Virus record (IMG/VR): IMGVR_UViG_3300031839_001355
Span: 1 to 23,977 of that record
Strand: one strand, 5' to 3'
Origin: a virus
Length of the DNA: 23,977 nt
The position numbers and the translations under genes are program-made. The first letter of the stretch is position 1, and every line of letters starts with the position of its first letter. Of the stretch, positions 23,285-23,977 are shown piece after piece. Below the pieces are notes generated by a model. The model ran no database searches and was not told the origin of the DNA. It worked only from the letters and a program-made list of their open reading frames with translations.

Positions 23285-23835
23285 ACGACCTGGGCAGCGC
23301 CCTGCTGCTGACCCTGCTGCTGGTCGTCGCCGGCCTGGCCGGCACGGTCGGCTACACCCTGGGCAGTGCCGATGCCCCGGTGCTCGAGGTGGTGCGCTAC
23401 ATGCCCGCAGTGCGCCAGCCGGACCAGTCCCTGATCGCCGAGCGCGTTCCAGACCCTGACCCGGCCCCGCCGCCGCACCGGCTGCCTGAGGGCAGCACGG
23501 AGGTCCGCAGAGTGGCCACCACCGCCCGGCCGCACGAGGGTGCCACCGATGTCCGCATCGACTGGTCGCTGATCCGGGACGACGCCGGTGGCCAGCGCGT
23601 GGTGGTGAGCAGCCCCGATGCCAGCATCCTCGGCGCGATCGATACCCCGATCATCCCCGCGCTCATCCCGGCACCGCCTCGACTTTGGGCTGCTGGGGTG
23701 AGCTACGACCCGTTCAACGACCGACCCGGCGCTTGGGTGGAGCGGGATCTGGGCCCGGTGCGGGTAGGGGCTGACCTGATGGCCGGTGAGCGCGGCGGGG
23801 TCAGGGCGCTGGTGCGGGTGGGGTGGCGGTTCTGA
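23281..23835 (+). CDS. Membrane-anchored protein in the spanin position (184 aa)
   Basis: The ATG at 23281 overlaps the endolysin stop; the ATG at 23263 is less likely because it lies inside the endolysin. The product has an N-terminal hydrophobic helix (residues 9-24, LLLTLLLVVAGLAGTVGY), a Pro/Arg-rich linker, then several beta strands that end VRALVRVGWRF. The terminal aromatic after alternating strands resembles outer-membrane anchoring ends. No Rz coiled coil and no lipobox are visible, and no embedded Rz1 frame is recognised. An envelope-spanning role, replacing spanins, is a positional inference. I do not recognise the family. Confidence 0.7.
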   Translation: MNDLGSALLLTLLLVVAGLAGTVGYTLGSADAPVLEVVRYMPAVRQPDQSLIAERVPDPDPAPPPHRLPEGSTEVRRVATTARPHEGATDVRIDWSLIRDDAGGQRVVVSSPDASILGAIDTPIIPALIPAPPRLWAAGVSYDPFNDRPGAWVERDLGPVRVGADLMAGERGGVRALVRVGWRF

Positions 23836-23887
23836 CCGTTTTTGTAAAAATCCAGGCGGATTGTAAAAACGGAAATGCCCTGAGAAG
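23836..23887. repeat. AT-rich inverted and direct repeats beside the att region
   Basis: CCGTTTTT at 23836-23843 is the inverse complement of AAAAACGG at 23865-23872. The same patch holds two direct copies of TTGTAAAAA at 23842-23850 and 23862-23870, offset by 20 bases (about two helical turns). A TTTTTGTAAAAA hairpin lies within. The composition contrasts sharply with the GC-rich neighbourhood. It is the last sequence before the tRNA and could hold integrase or excisionase arm sites, or a transcription end. Confidence 0.5.
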
Positions 23888-23963
<76 letters not shown>

Positions 23964-23977
23964 GTCGTCGAGGGCCG

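Overview
The window is the late half of an integrated, lambda-like siphovirus prophage, and it ends at a bacterial tRNA-Thr(CGU) gene. The host is a GC-rich (roughly 65%) bacterium. The phage gene families are those common in GC-rich Gammaproteobacteria such as Xanthomonadales or Chromatiales relatives, but no host gene other than the tRNA is present, so that placement is an inference. All protein genes run on the + strand. They are packed in one polycistron with many 1-14 nt stop/start overlaps (ATGA, GTGA, TGATG).

Layout. (1) Positions 1-1685 hold the end of the middle-gene block: the 3' end of a Ref/RecA-dependent-nuclease-like HNH gene, a small unknown gene, a RuvC-like resolvase, a second small unknown gene, and an HTH protein in the position of a Q-type late antiterminator, followed at once by a hairpin. 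(2) Positions 1725-4384 hold the packaging module: an HNH endonuclease, a 50-aa acidic small protein, a P27-type small terminase and a large terminase. (3) Positions 4381-7761 hold the head module: HK97-type portal, ClpP-like head-maturation protease, and major capsid protein with an N-terminal helical scaffold, closed by a strong terminator. (4) Positions 7822-10328 hold an accessory cassette inside the head-tail junction: a small head-associated protein, two tandem (A/G)SGPS-motif proteins resembling GT42/MptE-like transferases, a SAM-dependent methyltransferase and a GT-A glycosyltransferase with a DxD motif. (5) Positions 10325-11886 hold head-tail connectors and tail completion genes, ended by a second terminator. 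(6) Positions 11948-20983 hold the tail: tail tube, G and G-T chaperones made by a -1 frameshift at GGGAAAG, tape measure, TIGR02217/DUF2460-like protein, BR0599-like protein, two small tail genes, and a 1149-aa tail-tip protein carrying a roughly 400-aa compositionally distinct insert. (7) Positions 20987-22479 hold two receptor-binding or appendage proteins, the second with a LamG-like domain, then a third terminator. (8) Positions 22566-23835 hold the lysis genes: holin, SAR-type GH24 endolysin and a membrane-anchored protein in the spanin position. (9) Positions 23836-23963 hold an AT-rich repeat patch and the tRNA-Thr whose 3' end faces the phage, which fits a prophage/host att junction.

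How the genes work together: the HTH protein probably lets RNA polymerase read through the internal terminators of the late operon. HNH, TerS and TerL cut and package DNA into a procapsid built by portal, protease and capsid. The connectors join a tail whose length is set by the tape measure. The cassette at 7822-10328 is expressed with the structural genes and probably decorates a virion or cell-surface glycan, although the sequence alone does not show its substrate. The integrase, repressor and replication genes must lie to the left of this window.
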